Below are positions 25,059 to 37,760 of a DNA stretch of 64,000 nt, in pieces (position 1 is the stretch's first letter; each line of letters opens with the position of its first letter). The notes beneath the pieces are model-generated. The model was not told the DNA's origin, did no database searches, and was given only the letters and a program-made list of their open reading frames with translations. Source of the DNA: Panulirus ornatus (lineage: Eukaryota; Arthropoda; Malacostraca; Decapoda; Palinuridae). A program made the position numbers and the translations under genes. The stretch is taken from the NCBI RefSeq assembly GCF_036320965.1, contig NC_092257.1, positions 21,636,913 to 21,700,912 of the forward strand. Reading direction: 5' to 3'.

Positions 25059-27519
25059 TCTGTCTTCTTTACTGCTCAACTGCCGTACACTCTCCCCACA
25101 AAGATATGCACACAACATCGATTCACATTGTGACCTGTGGTCCTGTCCAGAGAATGTGGCCAGCTTCCCAAATGCTGCAGGGGCCATACAAAAGAGAGAG
25201 GGGACTCCTTGAGTGGATGATAGGTATATACATAGTAACATTTTCATGAAGAAAGAGGTACAAAATAGTATTTACATTATATCCATTATGACAACAAATG
25301 AACAAACAAAACAACAGTTAATAGCTACAGTGCCTTAATCTACAATTTCTTGTAAATGCTTCATGAACAGTACTCTATTTAAGCTGTATAACCAAATTTC
25401 CATTTTCTTTTAGACAAAAGATATTTACAGCCATCTATCAGCAAGTGTGTGGATGAATTGGAGATGGCATTTATAACTTTGATTTATGGAAATTATCTTT
25501 CATTATATCCACACAATTAATGCTATGGGTTTTGCTGTTATAAGTGTAATTATAAATCTTCAAAAAGACTGATATCAAAAATTTCTATAAGAGATGGAGT
25601 TGAACTGCCAGTCATAAATTTCCCTATTATGGTTGAAAATGATAGAAGTATCAAAGTAACTTTCACACATAATTATGTCAATGGAGTTTGTATCCTGTGA
25701 TATTCATCAAAGATAAATGCTATAACTACAAAGGTATGTGGTTCTCTAGAAAGTCAATCAAACTTTCCTTTTTTAATTACTCACGTTGGTACATTCATTG
25801 AATAAAGAACAACTGCCAGTAAAGAGTACGATATGAGATCATGTTGCACTCTTGTATTAGAGAGGGATAAGAGGGAGGCAGGAATGATATAAGAAGCATA
25901 GTACATAAAACTGTAGAGGAAGAAAATAAAATCCATTTACCCCTTACTGTAACGGGTATGATATGGAAAGATAATTGAAAGATTAACCTTAAAACAATCA
26001 TTGCTTAAAGGCTGACAGCAATCTCTTTTTAAAGAATCCAATATAGACATTCAATCGGCATGAATCCTTTGCTTCAACAATGCAAAAGTTTGCAAGCATA
26101 GATGGTAATATTGAAATTACTTAAACCAGTCAGATATAAGTTTCTGCTCATGGCACTGTAACAGAAATCATGGCATCAGAGGCAACTGGTAAATCAATAA
26201 AAATTAATAAGCAGACATTCAACCATAAATACACTTTACTAGTAATCTCATGACAGTATCTTCTTGAAAAGAATATGCCATCTTCTGCATAAAAACTTTT
26301 GCTTTTTTGGTACCATATAAGGGTGGATACAAATTTAGTTATGCCGATAACATATAGAGTTACAATCAAGGTATCTAAGTTTTGGTTAACCACAGTATTT
26401 TTATCGACTTTTACAATTAATAAGAGTGTAGTTCTCCATTAACCTCTATGCACAAACATCAGTATACAGGAAAACCACATTTATGTGGACCTCAATATTT
26501 CATAATTTAAATTACTTACATATTTAAAGTGCCAAAAATGTTACACACTGTCTTTTGTACAGTAAGGAGAGAAATATACTGAATAAATTTCATAGAGGTA
26601 AAGGATAAAAAAATTGTCCACAGTTTTATGTGAAAAAATTTGTCTCATGCATGAGAAATAAAATTTTATCAATACAGTATTATAACATTTCAAAATTCCT
26701 TGCTACTTTACCCAAGAATTTCTCCTTTATTATAAGCCAGTTACTGTTATTCTACCACTGGATATATTGCTATACAATGAGGAAAAAATTTTTTGCTCTC
26801 AAATCAGGAGAGAACACTATTTCTTTTCAAAAAGAATGAGGTCATATTGATTTTCAAGTAATTCGTCTCAAAGCACAAATCCTGTAAAGCTTATTGAAAA
26901 AGATAAAGCCTATAAAGTTTTAAGTATTCTAATATAAGCAAGATAAACAATCTTAAATAAATCTGTTTTGTATAAAATTATTGGAAGGTTTACTCATCAG
27001 GTAGTAAGTTGGCTGGTTCTAGTTTCCCTTGGAAGAACTTTTGTGGAAATGTCTTTGCTCCCTCCCCACTGATGGTTTTCTTTAGTTATATTCATAACCG
27101 GACAGATCAGGTGACTAGTGCATCTCAAAAGTATACTGTTCTTCAGTAACTACTGTTCTCCACCTTGAATTCTCTATTCTCTACTGACTTTTCTTTTTTC
27201 TCTCTCCTTCCTTATGCACAATTATTTTTATTACCATGGCACCCCTCACTTTTCTCTTTTTTTTTTCAGTCTCCACCTCAGATATAGTCTACAGCTAATG
27301 TACTATGGGAAGATTCTGGCATTCATCATCTTACTGTGAACATGGAAAAGGTGACATGACTGACAAAGAAGTTTACTAGAATAATAAATAATAATGGTTG
27401 AATTACACAGCCATCTGAAATGCAGCAATCCCAACATAAATTTTCAACTATAATCTTATATCATATTGGGATCTGGGAGAAAATCTATAAAGCAAATATC
27501 TCATGTGTGTCACAAAAAG
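25059..27519. other. Low-copy AT-rich DNA, no supported gene
   Basis: No recognised exon or transposon. Open frames are short and lack family similarity. Confidence 0.6.
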
Positions 27520-27690
27520 TGATAAAAAGGGATAGAAGGGATAAGGGGGGCTAGAAATTCTCCCCGCCTGTATCATAAGTTTCTAAAAGTAGCAATGGGA
27601 GAATGAGCCATGCAACAACTTTACCTCAGAGGCACACTCACCTGTTTCTGATTGTGCCTCATGACAGTGGGACTTGGTGAGCAAGTGTTG
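27520..27690 (+). mobile_element. Possible ancient S element relic
   Basis: GATAGAAGGGATAAGGGGGG CTAGAAATTCTCCCC and a later TACCTCAGAGGCACACTCAC resemble the middle of S at low identity. No 3' core or TA tail is seen. Confidence 0.4.
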
Positions 27691-29584
27691 GCAATTTTTT
27701 TATAGTTAATAATCAGAATGAAATATTTTCAAAATGAACACAGTAACTTACATATATATTTCAATTCTAATCATGTATTTCAAAAGTACTAAAGAACCTG
27801 AGTTTGCATTATGAAAGGTGATTAGTTCTCTCGTTCTACATCACAAAGTAAACACAAAATAATCTTTAAACATACTATTAGTACAAGTGATGACACGAGT
27901 AGCAAATGAAAGCCTCCATTAACTTTCTTGCTAAAATCAGCTTGGATACAGTCTAACACCCGCAATCAGAGTATGGGGACTTGTTTAAAGATTAGAGGTA
28001 AAAAATGATTATTATTTTCATCATCATCATCATCATTATCATTACTACTTTTTTATCAATACTATTATATAAACTTAGGACCCTTTTTTGAAACTCCTGC
28101 AACTTTAAGGCTGCACTTCACATAAAAGAAGGGAGGTGTTGGACTTTTTTGGATCAAGAAGGACCTCAATGAGACTGTATATCCTTTTTGTCCATTTGCA
28201 ATGATACAGGCTTTGCAAAGGTGGATTCTTGCTTGCAGTATAACTACTTGCATGTAGAGTCTTGTAACAACAGTAAAAATATGAAGATAGTATTATAAAC
28301 TGTAGCGTATGTTATCATCACAAACTTAGGAGGACATTATAAAGCATTTTTCAAGTCAGTCCAGGTCAAAATTCGAAGTGAAAATATCTTAATATCCTCA
28401 TAGAATTCATCTATTGAAAAAGAGAAAATAAGAATGAAGGTACAAGTAAAATTTTTAAGCTTATCCTAACTCATGAACCACAGAGACCTGTGACCACAGG
28501 ATGATTCAAAGAAAAGTTATCCACATCGAAAATTGAAAAATCTATTTCACAAAGTGGTTCTAACTCTCTTCAACTGGCCACTGACAATTTCCCACTCACA
28601 GTTTGAGATTGACAAAATCAAACTTCACGTTTAGAAAATCTATAGGCTGACAAAAAGACAATTGGGATTCAAATTTTTGAAAAATTTGACAAAATCTTGC
28701 AAAGACATCTCTGTAATGTTTTTTACTAATATGAAATAGTTTAGGCTTGAATGTATCCCATCTCCGCTTTCAGGTAAAAGAATCTGATACTAATTCTTGT
28801 GAAAGCCTAAAAGTCAAAATACTTCTTGAATGGGATGGCCAAACAAATTCACATACAATTTGAATGGGATGGCCAAACATATACTCATATACATCTTGAA
28901 TGGGATGGCCAAACACATATTCATATACATCTTGAATGTGCTGGCTAAAGACATATTCATCGTTTAAAAGAGAACTAATTCAGTGATACAGTATGGTTCC
29001 ACTACACTAGAACATAAAAAAATCTGTCATTCAGGTCAATTGATACAACACACTGAGAACAAGAAATGGTGGGAGCAATTACATAAATCCATTTTATACT
29101 ATTTATGACTGAGGATCTGTTCAGAGTAAAAAGATCCATTATTATGACTGAAGTAGGCTTTCATTTTTGGGAGCAACAATTATTTGGAGAAAACCTCAAA
29201 GTATAAACATGTACCTCAACAACTAAGCCTTTGCTTTAACAATCCTTGATAAAATACCAACACATCCCTTTCTTCCTTTAAGTAAACTTTCAATTTGTGT
29301 CTTTCCCTTTAGATGCCGCTATTCCCCTGTAAAGTCCTTTGTCAACACCGGAGTTGAAGAAAAATATATTCATTAAGTTTGAAAGAGAAATGCCAATAAT
29401 ACAATGTTTCATTGAACTAAAACATAAAAATGGGCATCTCTTAGATCAACTGATACTGTCCATTGTGGATAAAAAATAGTAAGACTGGTTACAGCACTCA
29501 GTCCACCGTCAATGCAGATGTTCATCCTTCCCAGGGGGTTGGTCAATAAATTGGTAGCTCATTTGAGCCAGGTATAAATACATA
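27691..29584. other. Low-copy AT-rich DNA, no supported gene
   Basis: Apart from the short tandem repeat near 28.9 kb I recognise nothing here. Confidence 0.55.
28822..28960. repeat. Short tandem repeat, about 35-42 bp unit, four copies
   Basis: The motif CTTGAATGGGATGGCCAAAC followed by A/C-rich CATATTCATATACAT occurs four times. The fourth copy is degenerate (CTTGAATGTGCTGGCTAAAG). Confidence 0.85.
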
Positions 29585-29698
29585 TATAAAAGAAGAAAAA
29601 GAGGAGGGAGTCAAGCTAGGATTTTCCCTTTTAGGTCAGTCCTCTGTTCTTAACGCTATCTGGCTAATGCGGTAAACGGCGAATATGTTAAAAAAAAA
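29585..29698 (+). mobile_element. S element 3' fragment, plus orientation
   Basis: Only the 3' half is present: GAGGAGGGAGTCAAGC, GGTCAGTCCTCTGTTCTTAA and CGCTATCTGGCTAATGCGGT, then an A-run and TA. Confidence 0.72.
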
Positions 29699-29701
29699 AT
29701 T

Positions 29702-29742
<41 letters not shown>
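29699..29742. repeat. (TA)n plus T-run
   Basis: Short TA followed by about 27 T, at the 3' side of LINE copy 13. Confidence 0.93.
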
Positions 29743-31187
29743 ATACTTTGTCGCTGTCTCCCGCGTTTGCGAGGTAGCGCAAGGAAACAGACGAAAGAAA
29801 TGGCCCAACCCCCCCCCCCCCCCATACACATGTACATACACACGTCCACACACGCAAATATACATACCTACACAGCTTTCCATGGTTTACCCCAGACGCT
29901 TCACATGCCTTGATTCAATCCACTGACAGCACGTCAACCCCTGTATACCACATCGCTCCAATTCACTCTATTCCTTGCCCTCCTTTCACCCTCCTGCATG
30001 TTCAGGCCCCGATCACACAAAATCTTTTTCACTCCATCTTTCCACCTCCAATTTGGTCTCCCTCTTCTCCTCGTTCCCTCCACCTCCGACACATATATCC
30101 TCTTGGTCAATCTTTCCTCACTCATTCTCTCCATGTGCCCAAACCATTTCAAAACACCCTCTTCTGCTCTCTCAACCACGCTCTTTTTATTTCCACACAT
30201 CTCTCTTACCCTTACGTTACTTACTCGATCAAACCACCTCACACCACACATTTTCCTCAAACATCTCATTTCCAGCACATCCATCCTCCTGCGCACATCT
30301 CTATCCATAGCCCACGCCTCGCAACCATACAACATTGTTGGTACCACTATTCCTTCAAACATACCCATTTTTGCTTTCCGAGATAATGTTCTCGACTTCC
30401 ACACATTTTTCAAGGCTCCCAAAATTTTCGCCCCCTCCCCCACCCTATGATCCACTTCCGCTTCCATGGTTCCATCCGCTGACAGATCCACTCCCAGATA
30501 TCTAAAACACTTCACTTCCTCCAGTTTTTCTCCATTCAAACTCACCTCCCAATTGACTTGACCCTCACCCCTACTGTACCTAATAACCTTGCTCTTATTC
30601 ACATTTACTCTTAACTTTCTTCTTCCACACACTTTACCAAACTCAGTCACCAGCTTCTGCAGTTTCTCACATGAATCAGCCACCAGCGCTGTATCATCAG
30701 CGAACAACAACTGACTCACTTCCCAAGCTCTCTCATCCCCAACAGACTTCATACTTGCCCCTCTTTCCAGGACTCTTGCATTTACCTCCCTAACAACCCC
30801 ATCCATAAACAAATTAAACAACCATGGAGACATCACACACCCCTGCCGCAAACCTACATTCACTGAGAACCAATCACTTTCCTCTCTTCCTACACGTACA
30901 CATGCCTTACATCCTCGATAAAAACTTTTCACTGCTTCTAACAACTTGCCTCCCACACCATATATTCTTAATACCTTCCACAGAGCATCTCTATCAACTC
31001 TATCATATGCCTTCTCCAGATCCATAAATGCTACATACAAATCCATTTGCTTTTCTAAGTATTTCTCACATACATTCTTCAAAGCAAACACCTGATCCAC
31101 ACATCCTCTACCACTTCTGAAACCGCACTGCTCTTCCCCAATCTGATGCTCTGTACATGCCTTCACCCTCTCAATCAATACCCTCCC
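29743..31187 (-). mobile_element. LINE copy 13: young, open RT to C-terminus, 5' part inverted
   Basis: The minus-strand tail at 29743-29933 includes a C-run near 29810. An uninterrupted pol frame from IERVKACTEHQ to VVYRG (31178-29934, about 414 codons) has intact FMDLEKAYDRVDRD, GLRQGCVMSPW and LLFADDTALV. At about 31187 the sequence switches strand. The adjoining plus-strand segment (31188-31467) is the upstream part of the same pol, the arrangement expected for a twin-primed insertion. Confidence 0.93.
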
Positions 31188-31466
31188 ATGAGAGGGTTAG
31201 GGAAAATGATTTGGTAAACAGAGAAGAGGTAGTAAAAGCTTTGCGGAAGATGAAAGCCGGCAAGGCAGCAGGTTTGGATGGTATTGCAGTGGAATTTATT
31301 AAAAAAGGGGGTGACTGTATTGTTGACTGGTTGGTAAGGTTATTTAATGTATGTATGACTCATGGTGAGGTGCCTGAGGATTGGCGGAATGCGTGCATAG
31401 TGCCATTGTACAAAGGCAAAGGGGATAAGAGTGAGTGCTCAAATTACAGAGGTATAAGTTTGTTGA

Positions 31467-31467
<1 letters not shown>
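31188..31467 (+). mobile_element. Inverted 5' segment of LINE copy 13
   Basis: Encodes RVRENDLVNREEVVKALRKM through KAAGLDGIAVEFIKKGGD to NYRGISLLS in an open plus frame, then stops at (TA)n. In the element this segment lies directly upstream of copy 13's first codons, with only about 20 bp (IPGKLY) missing between the two. Confidence 0.9.

Positions 31468-31524
<57 letters not shown>
31468..31524. repeat. (TA)n microsatellite
   Basis: About 57 bp of TA, probably the original target of the twin-primed LINE insertion. Confidence 0.95.
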
Positions 31525-31527
<3 letters not shown>

Positions 31528-31617
31528 GATTTTCCCTCTAAGGCCCAGTCCTCTGTTCTTAACGCTACCTCGCAAACGCGGGAAATGGCGAATAGTATGA
31601 AAAAAAAAAATAAATAA

Positions 31618-31620
<3 letters not shown>
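31525..31620 (+). mobile_element. S element 3' fragment, plus orientation
   Basis: GAGGATTTTCCCTCTAAGGC CCAGTCC, then ACGCTACCTCGCAAACGCGG GAAATGGCGAATAG. It carries the CAAACGCGGG spelling normally found in the LINE tail, so it is intermediate between S and LINE tails. Confidence 0.82.

Positions 31621-31705
<85 letters not shown>
31621..31705. repeat. (TA)n microsatellite
   Basis: About 84 bp of TA after an (AAAT)n lead-in. Confidence 0.96.
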
Positions 31706-31707
<2 letters not shown>

Positions 31708-31855
31708 CTTTTTTCATACTTGATCGCAATTTCCCACGTTAATGAGGCAGCATAAGGAAAAAGGTGAAAAAGACATCCACTCACATACACCTATATACAT
31801 ACATGCACCTACACATACAAACGCGGGAGACAGCGACAAAGTATAATAATAATAT

Positions 31856-31856
<1 letters not shown>
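31706..31856. mobile_element. Two LINE tail fragments in opposite orientation
   Basis: 31706-31815 is an old-type LINE tail on the minus strand (GATCGCAATTTCCCACGTTA ATGAGGCAGC, then TCACATACACC). 31816-31850 is a short plus-strand tail end (AAACGCGGGAGACAGCGACA AAGTA). Neither has coding sequence. Confidence 0.75.

Positions 31857-31919
<63 letters not shown>
31857..31919. repeat. (TA)n microsatellite
   Basis: About 62 bp of TA between LINE tail fragments and an S element. Confidence 0.96.
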
Positions 31920-31922
<3 letters not shown>

Positions 31923-32114
31923 CCCTGGGGATAGGGGATTAAGAATACTTCCCACGTATTCCCTGCGTGTTGTAGAAGGCGACTAAAAGGGAAGGGAGCA
32001 GGGGGGCTGGAAATCCTCCCCTCTTGTTTTTTTTTTAATTTTCCAAAAGAAGGAACAGAGAAGGGGGCCAGGTGAGGATATTCCCTCAAAGGCCCAGTTC
32101 TCTGTTCTTAACGC
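31920..32114 (+). mobile_element. S element truncated at its 3' core, plus orientation
   Basis: Starts ATCCCTGGGGATAGGGG and continues to GTTCTTAACGCTA. It passes into TA before the ACGCGGGAAATGG core, so the usual 3' end is missing. Confidence 0.85.
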
Positions 32115-32143
32115 TATATATATATATATATTATATATATTTT
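32115..32143. repeat. (TA)n microsatellite
   Basis: Short TA tract joining a truncated S element to LINE copy 14. Confidence 0.92.
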
Positions 32144-33465
32144 ACTTAGAAAAGCAAATGGATTTGTATGTAGCATTTATGGATCTGGAGAAGGCATATG
32201 ATAGAGTTGATAGAGATGCTCTGTGGAAGGTATTAAGAATATATGGTGTGGGAGGAAAGTTGTTAGAAGCAGTGAAAAGTTTTTATCGAGGATGTAAGGC
32301 ATGTGTACGTGTAGGAAGAGAGGAAAGTGATTGGTTCTCAGTGAATGTAGGTTTGCGGCAGGGGTGTGTGATGTCTCCATGGTTGTTTAATTTGTTTATG
32401 GATGGGGTTGTTAGGGAGGTAAATGCAAGAGTTTTGGAAAGAGGGGCAAGTATGAAGTCTGTTGGGGATGAGAGAGCTTGGGAAGTGAGTCAGTTGTTGT
32501 TCGCTGATGATACAGCGCTGGTGGCTGATTCATGTGAGAAATTGCAGAAGCTGGTGACTGAGTTTGGAAAAGTGTGTGGAAGAAGAAAGTTAAGAGTAAA
32601 TGTGAATAAGAGCAAGGTTATTAGGTACAGTAGGGTTGAGGGTCAAGTCAATTGGGAGGTGAGTTTGAATGGAGAAAAACTGGAGGAAGTGAAGTGTTTT
32701 AGATATCTGGGAGTGGATCTGGCAGCGGATGGAACCATGGAAGCGGAAGTGGATCATAGGGTGGGGGAGGGGGCGAAAATCCTGGGGGCCTTGAAGAATG
32801 TGTGGAAGTCGAGAACATTATCTCGGAAAGCAAAAATGGGTATGTTTGAAGGAATAGTGATTCCAACAATGTTGTATGGTTGCGAGGCGTGGGCTATGGA
32901 TAGAGTTGTGCGCAGGAGGATGGATGTGCTGGAAATGAGATGTTTGAGGACAATGTGTGGTGTGAGGTGGTTTGATCGAGTGAGTAACGTAAGGGTAAGA
33001 GAGATGTGTGGAAATAAAAAGAGCGTGGTTGAGAGAGCAGAAGAGGGTGTTTTGAAGTGGTTTGGGCACATGGAGAGGATGAGTGAGGAAAGATTGACCA
33101 AGAGGATATATGTGTCGGAGGTGGAGGGAACAAGGAGAAGAGGGAGACCAAATTGGAGGTGGAAAGATGGAGTGAAAAAGATTTTGTGTGATCGGGGCCT
33201 GAACATGCAGGAGGGTGAAAGGAGGGCAAGGAATAGAGTGAATTGGAGCGATGTGGTATACCGGGGTTGACGTGCTGTCAGTGGATTGAAGCAGGGCATG
33301 TGAAGCGTCTGGGGTAAACCATGGAAAGCTGTGTAGGTATGTATATTTGCGTGTGTGGACGTATGTATATACATGTGTATGGGGGGGGGTTGGGCCACTT
33401 CTTTCGTCTGTTTCCTTGCGCTACCTCGCAAACGTGGGAGACAGCGACAAAGTATAATAAATAAT
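32144..33465 (+). mobile_element. LINE copy 14: young, open RT half
   Basis: An open plus frame of 370 codons at 32158-33270: AFMDLEKAYDRV near residues 6-17, GLRQGCVMSPW near 66-76 and FADD at residues 115-118. Then come the C-terminal LYGCEAWAMDRV, LKWFGHMERM and VVYRG with TGA. A 3' UTR of about 190 bp ends CAAACGTGGGAGACAGCGAC AAAG. It forms the left arm of an inverted pair with copy 15. Confidence 0.92.
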
Positions 33466-33479
33466 ATAAATATAAATAT

Positions 33480-34512
33480 TTTATTATACTTTGTTGCTGT
33501 CTCCCGCATTTGCGAGGTAGCGCAAGGAAACAGACGAAAGAAATGGCCCAACCCCCCCATACACATGTATATACATACGTCCACACACGCAAATATACAT
33601 ACCTACACAGCTTTCCATGGTTTACCCCAGACGCTTCACATGCCTTGATTCAATCCACTGACAGCACGTCAACCCCGGTATACCACATCGCTCCAATTCA
33701 CTCTATTCCTTGCCCTCCTTTCACCCTCCTGCATGTTCAGGCCCCGATCACACAAAATCTTTTTCACTCCATCTTTCCACCTCCAATTTGGTCTCCCTCT
33801 TCTCCTTGTTCCCTCCACCTCCGACACATATATCCTCTTGGTCAATCTTTCCTCACTCATTCTCTCCATGTGCCCAAACCACTTCAAAACACCCTCTTCT
33901 GCTCTCTCAACCACGCTCTTTTTATTTCCACACATCTCTCTTACCCTTACGTTACTCACTCGATCAAACCACCTCACACCACACATTGTCCTCAAACATC
34001 TCATTTCCAGCACATCCATCCTCCTGCGCACAACTCTATCCATAGCCCACACCTCGCAACCATACAACATTGTTGGAACCACTATTCCTTCAAACATACC
34101 CATTTTTGCTTTCCGAGATAATGTTCTCGACTTCCACACATTCTTCAAGGCCCCAGAATTTTCGCCCCCTCCCCCACCCTATGATCCACTTCCACTTCCA
34201 TGGTTCCATCCGCTGCCAGATCCACTCCCAGATATCTAAAACACTTCACTTCCTCCAGTTTTTCTCCATTCAAACTCACCTCCCAATTGACTTGACCCTC
34301 AACCCTACTGTACCTAATAACCTTGCTCTTATTCACATTTACTCTTAACTTTCTTCTTCCACACACTTTACCAAACTCAGTCACCAGCTTCTGCAGTTTC
34401 ACACATGAATCAGCCACCAGCGCTGTATCATCAGGGAACAACAACTGACCTTCCCAAGCTCTCTCATCCCCAACAGACTTCATACTTGCCCCTCTTTCCA
34501 AAACTCTTGCAT
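33480..34512 (-). mobile_element. LINE copy 15: young, tail-to-tail with copy 14
   Basis: Minus-strand tail at 33490-33668, then pol up to ARVLERGASMKS, ending at a short TATATATA near 34512. Near 34442 LLFADDT reads LLFPDDT, next to a local deletion (AWEGQLL for AWEVSQLL). A one-base loss near 34150 breaks KILGALKN. It is almost the mirror image of copy 14. Confidence 0.9.
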
Positions 34513-37500
34513 ATATATATGTTTACATGTATATATTCATATTTGCTTACCTCCATCCATTACTGATGCTACCCAGCCCCATAGGAAATAGCACAAATGC
34601 ATGAAGGTAAGGACAAAAAGTAACATTTATATTCTCTTCTCCCTCCACACCTGATTGTCACCCCCTGCGTCAGTGAGGAAGTGCCAGGAAACATGAAGAA
34701 AGGCCACATCCATTCACACTTGTTCTCTAGCTTTCATGTTTAATGCTCTAAAACCACAGCTCCATATCCACATCCAGGCCCCCACAGATCTTTCCATGGT
34801 TTACCCTGGACATTTCACATGCCCTGGTTCAGTCTATTGACAGCACGTTGAATCCAGTGTACCAAACTGCTCCAGTTCACTCTATTCCATGCACACTTTT
34901 CACCCTCCTGCATGTTCAGGCCCCAATTGGTCAAAATCTTTATCTCTCCATCCTTCCATCTTCAATTTGGTCTCCCAGTTCTCCTTGTTCCTTCCACTTC
35001 TGACACATGTATCCTCTTTGTCTACCTTTCCTCACTCATTCTCTCCATATGTCCACACAATTTCAACACATCCTCTTCTGCTCTCTCAACCACACCCTTT
35101 TATTTCAACACATCTCTCTTAACCTTTCATTACTTACTTGCTCAAACCATCTCACACCACATATTGTCCTTAAACATATCATTTCCAGCACATCCATCCC
35201 CTCCGCACAACCCTATCTATAGCCCATGCCTCGCAACTACATAATGTTATTGGAACTATCATTCCTTCAAACACCCATTTTTGCCCTCTGCAATAACATT
35301 CTCTCCTTCAACACTTTCTTCACTACTCCAAGAACCTTCATACCCTCCCTCACCCTTTGACTCACTTCCACTTCCATGGTTCCATTCGTTGCCAAGTCCA
35401 CTCCTGAATATCTGAAATACTTTACTTCCTCCAATTTTTCTCTATTCAAACTTACATCCCAAGTGAATTGTCCCTCAACCCTGCTACATCTAATAATTTT
35501 GCTTTTATTCATGTTCACTCTCAACTTTCTCCTTTAACACACACTTCCAAACTCTGTCCCCAGCTTCTCACTCGAATCAGCCACCAGTGATGAATCATCG
35601 GCAAACAAGTGACTTGCTTCCCAGGCCCTCTCATCCCCAACAGACTGCGTAGTCATCCCTTTCTTCAAAACTCTTGTAGTTACCTCCCTCACCACCCCAT
35701 CCATAAACAAATTATACAATCATGGTGACATCATACACCCCTGTCACAGACTGACCTTCACTGGGAGCCATTCACTCTTCTCTCATTCTAGTTATACACA
35801 CAGTTTACACCTTCGACTAAAACTTTTCACTCCTTATAGCAGCTTACATCCCACATTTTTATTCTTAATATTTTCCACAAAGCATCTCTATCAACCCTAT
35901 CATATGCTTTCTCCAGATCCATTTATATACAAATCTATATGTTTTCTTAGTATTTTTCACATACATTCACTTCGTGCTCTGTACATGCATTCATCCTCTC
36001 AGTCAATACCCTCCCATACCACTTACCAGGTATACTCAAGACTCTTATACCTTTGTAGTTGGAATACTTGCCTTCATCCACTTTGTCTTTATACAATGTC
36101 ACTATATGTGCATTCTGTCAATTCTCAAGGACAACATGACCCATACATATGCTGAATATCCTTACCAACCAATCAACAACACAGTCATCCTCTTTCTTAA
36201 TAGAATCAAGTGCCATACCATCCACTCCAGCTGCCTTGCTGCATTTCATCTTCTGCAAGGCTTTCACCACCTCCTCTCTCTTCAGTAAACCACTCTCCAT
36301 GACTCTCTCATTTTGCGTATCACCCCAACCAAAATCCCTTAGATCTGCCACTCTATCATCAAACACATTTAGCAATCCTTCAAAATACTCCCGCTTACTT
36401 CCCCTTCACAAATGTTCCCATTTGTTCTTGTCTTTCACACATTATTTCCCTTTCCGAAACATCTCACCCTAACTCTCATTTGCCTTCTTTTTCAACCCCT
36501 GCACATTCCTCTTGACCTGCTGCTTTCTTTAAAAGTATACATCTCCCGATCATTTAAGCTCCTTTCCTGTAAGTACCACCCAAACGGCTTTCATTTCTCT
36601 TTCACTAGCAAATTTACTTCTCCATCTTACTACTCACTACCCTTTCTAACCTGCCCATCTTCCTCTTTTCATATGCTACATGCATCTCCTGCACATGCCA
36701 TCACTGCTTCCATAAATACCTCCCATTCTTCATTCACTCCTTTCTCTTCATTTGCCTTCATCTTTTGCCATCCTACATGCAATCTCTGCTGGTATTTCTT
36801 CACACGTCTCTTTTCCAAGCTCCCTTACTCTCACCACTCCTACATTGTTTCCTCTTTTTCAAAAACAATAAATCTTCACCCTCACCTCCAGCACAAATAC
36901 ACATATGAATCCAAAAGTCTCTCTTTTACCCACTTATCATTTAATACTTATCTAATAATGCCGGTTGACTATCTCTTCCACTCATATATGTATACTTGTG
37001 TATATCTCTCGTTTTATTCCAAGTATTCCTAATCATCAGTTGTTTTTCAGTACAGAACTCCACAAGCTCATTACCTTAACTATTCATAACACTGAATACC
37101 CCATGCACCCGAGTTATACCCTCAACTGCCACATTACTTACCTTCACATTTAAAATTTCCCATCACTATTACCTGGTCTTTTACATAATCACTCAGTTGC
37201 TCCGAAAACACTTGCCTCTCATGATCTTTCCTCTCATGGCCAGGTGCATAGGCACTAATAGTCACCCATCTCTTGGCATCCACTTCCAATTTTACCCACA
37301 TCAATCTAGAATCTACTTCCTTACACTCTATCACACACTCCCACAACTGCTTCAGCGGCAGTGCTACTCCTTCTTTTGCTCGTCCTCTCACCAACCCTTG
37401 ACTTTACTCCTAAGATATCTCCAAAGCATTCTTCCCCTTTTCCCACGAATTTCCTTTCACTCAGAGCCAGAACATCCAGGTTTCTTTCCTCAAACAAATT

Positions 37501-37619
37501 ACCTATCTCTTCTATTGTCTCATCTTGGTTGCATCCACACACATTCAAACACCCCAATTTGAACCTTCGAGAAGGATGAGCACTCCCTACCTGGCTCCTC
37601 CTGTTTCCTTCTTTAGAAA

Positions 37620-37620
<1 letters not shown>
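34513..37620 (-). pseudogene. LINE copy 16: ancient, nearly full length (APE to 3' UTR)
   Basis: Read on the minus strand from 37620, the APE N-terminus (RFKLGCLNVCGCNQDE, NLDVLALSERKFVGKG) is followed by YAPGHERKDHERQVF, then the linker. RT fingers (KMKCSKAAGVDGMALD near 36250), DGVVREVTTRVL, LFADDSSLVAD and RMNKSK-like motif D follow. The C-terminal region precedes an old-type 3' UTR at 34520-34840. Many frameshifts and stops. It is the only copy here that preserves both ends, so it gives the element's gene order and a length of about 3.1 kb. Confidence 0.87.

Positions 37621-37712
<92 letters not shown>
37621..37712. repeat. (TA)n plus T-run
   Basis: About 62 bp of TA at the 5' end of the ancient LINE, then about 28 T. 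Confidence 0.95.
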
Positions 37713-37714
<2 letters not shown>

Positions 37715-37760
37715 CTTTGTCGCTGTCTCCCGCGTTTGCGAGGTAGCGCATATATATATC
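37713..37760 (-). mobile_element. LINE tail-only fragment
   Basis: About 38 bp of the young LINE 3' end (TTTGTCGCTGTCTCCCGCG, TTTGCGAGGTAGCGCA on plus) followed by TA. It is an insertion with essentially only the tail, or a truncated remnant. Confidence 0.75.
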
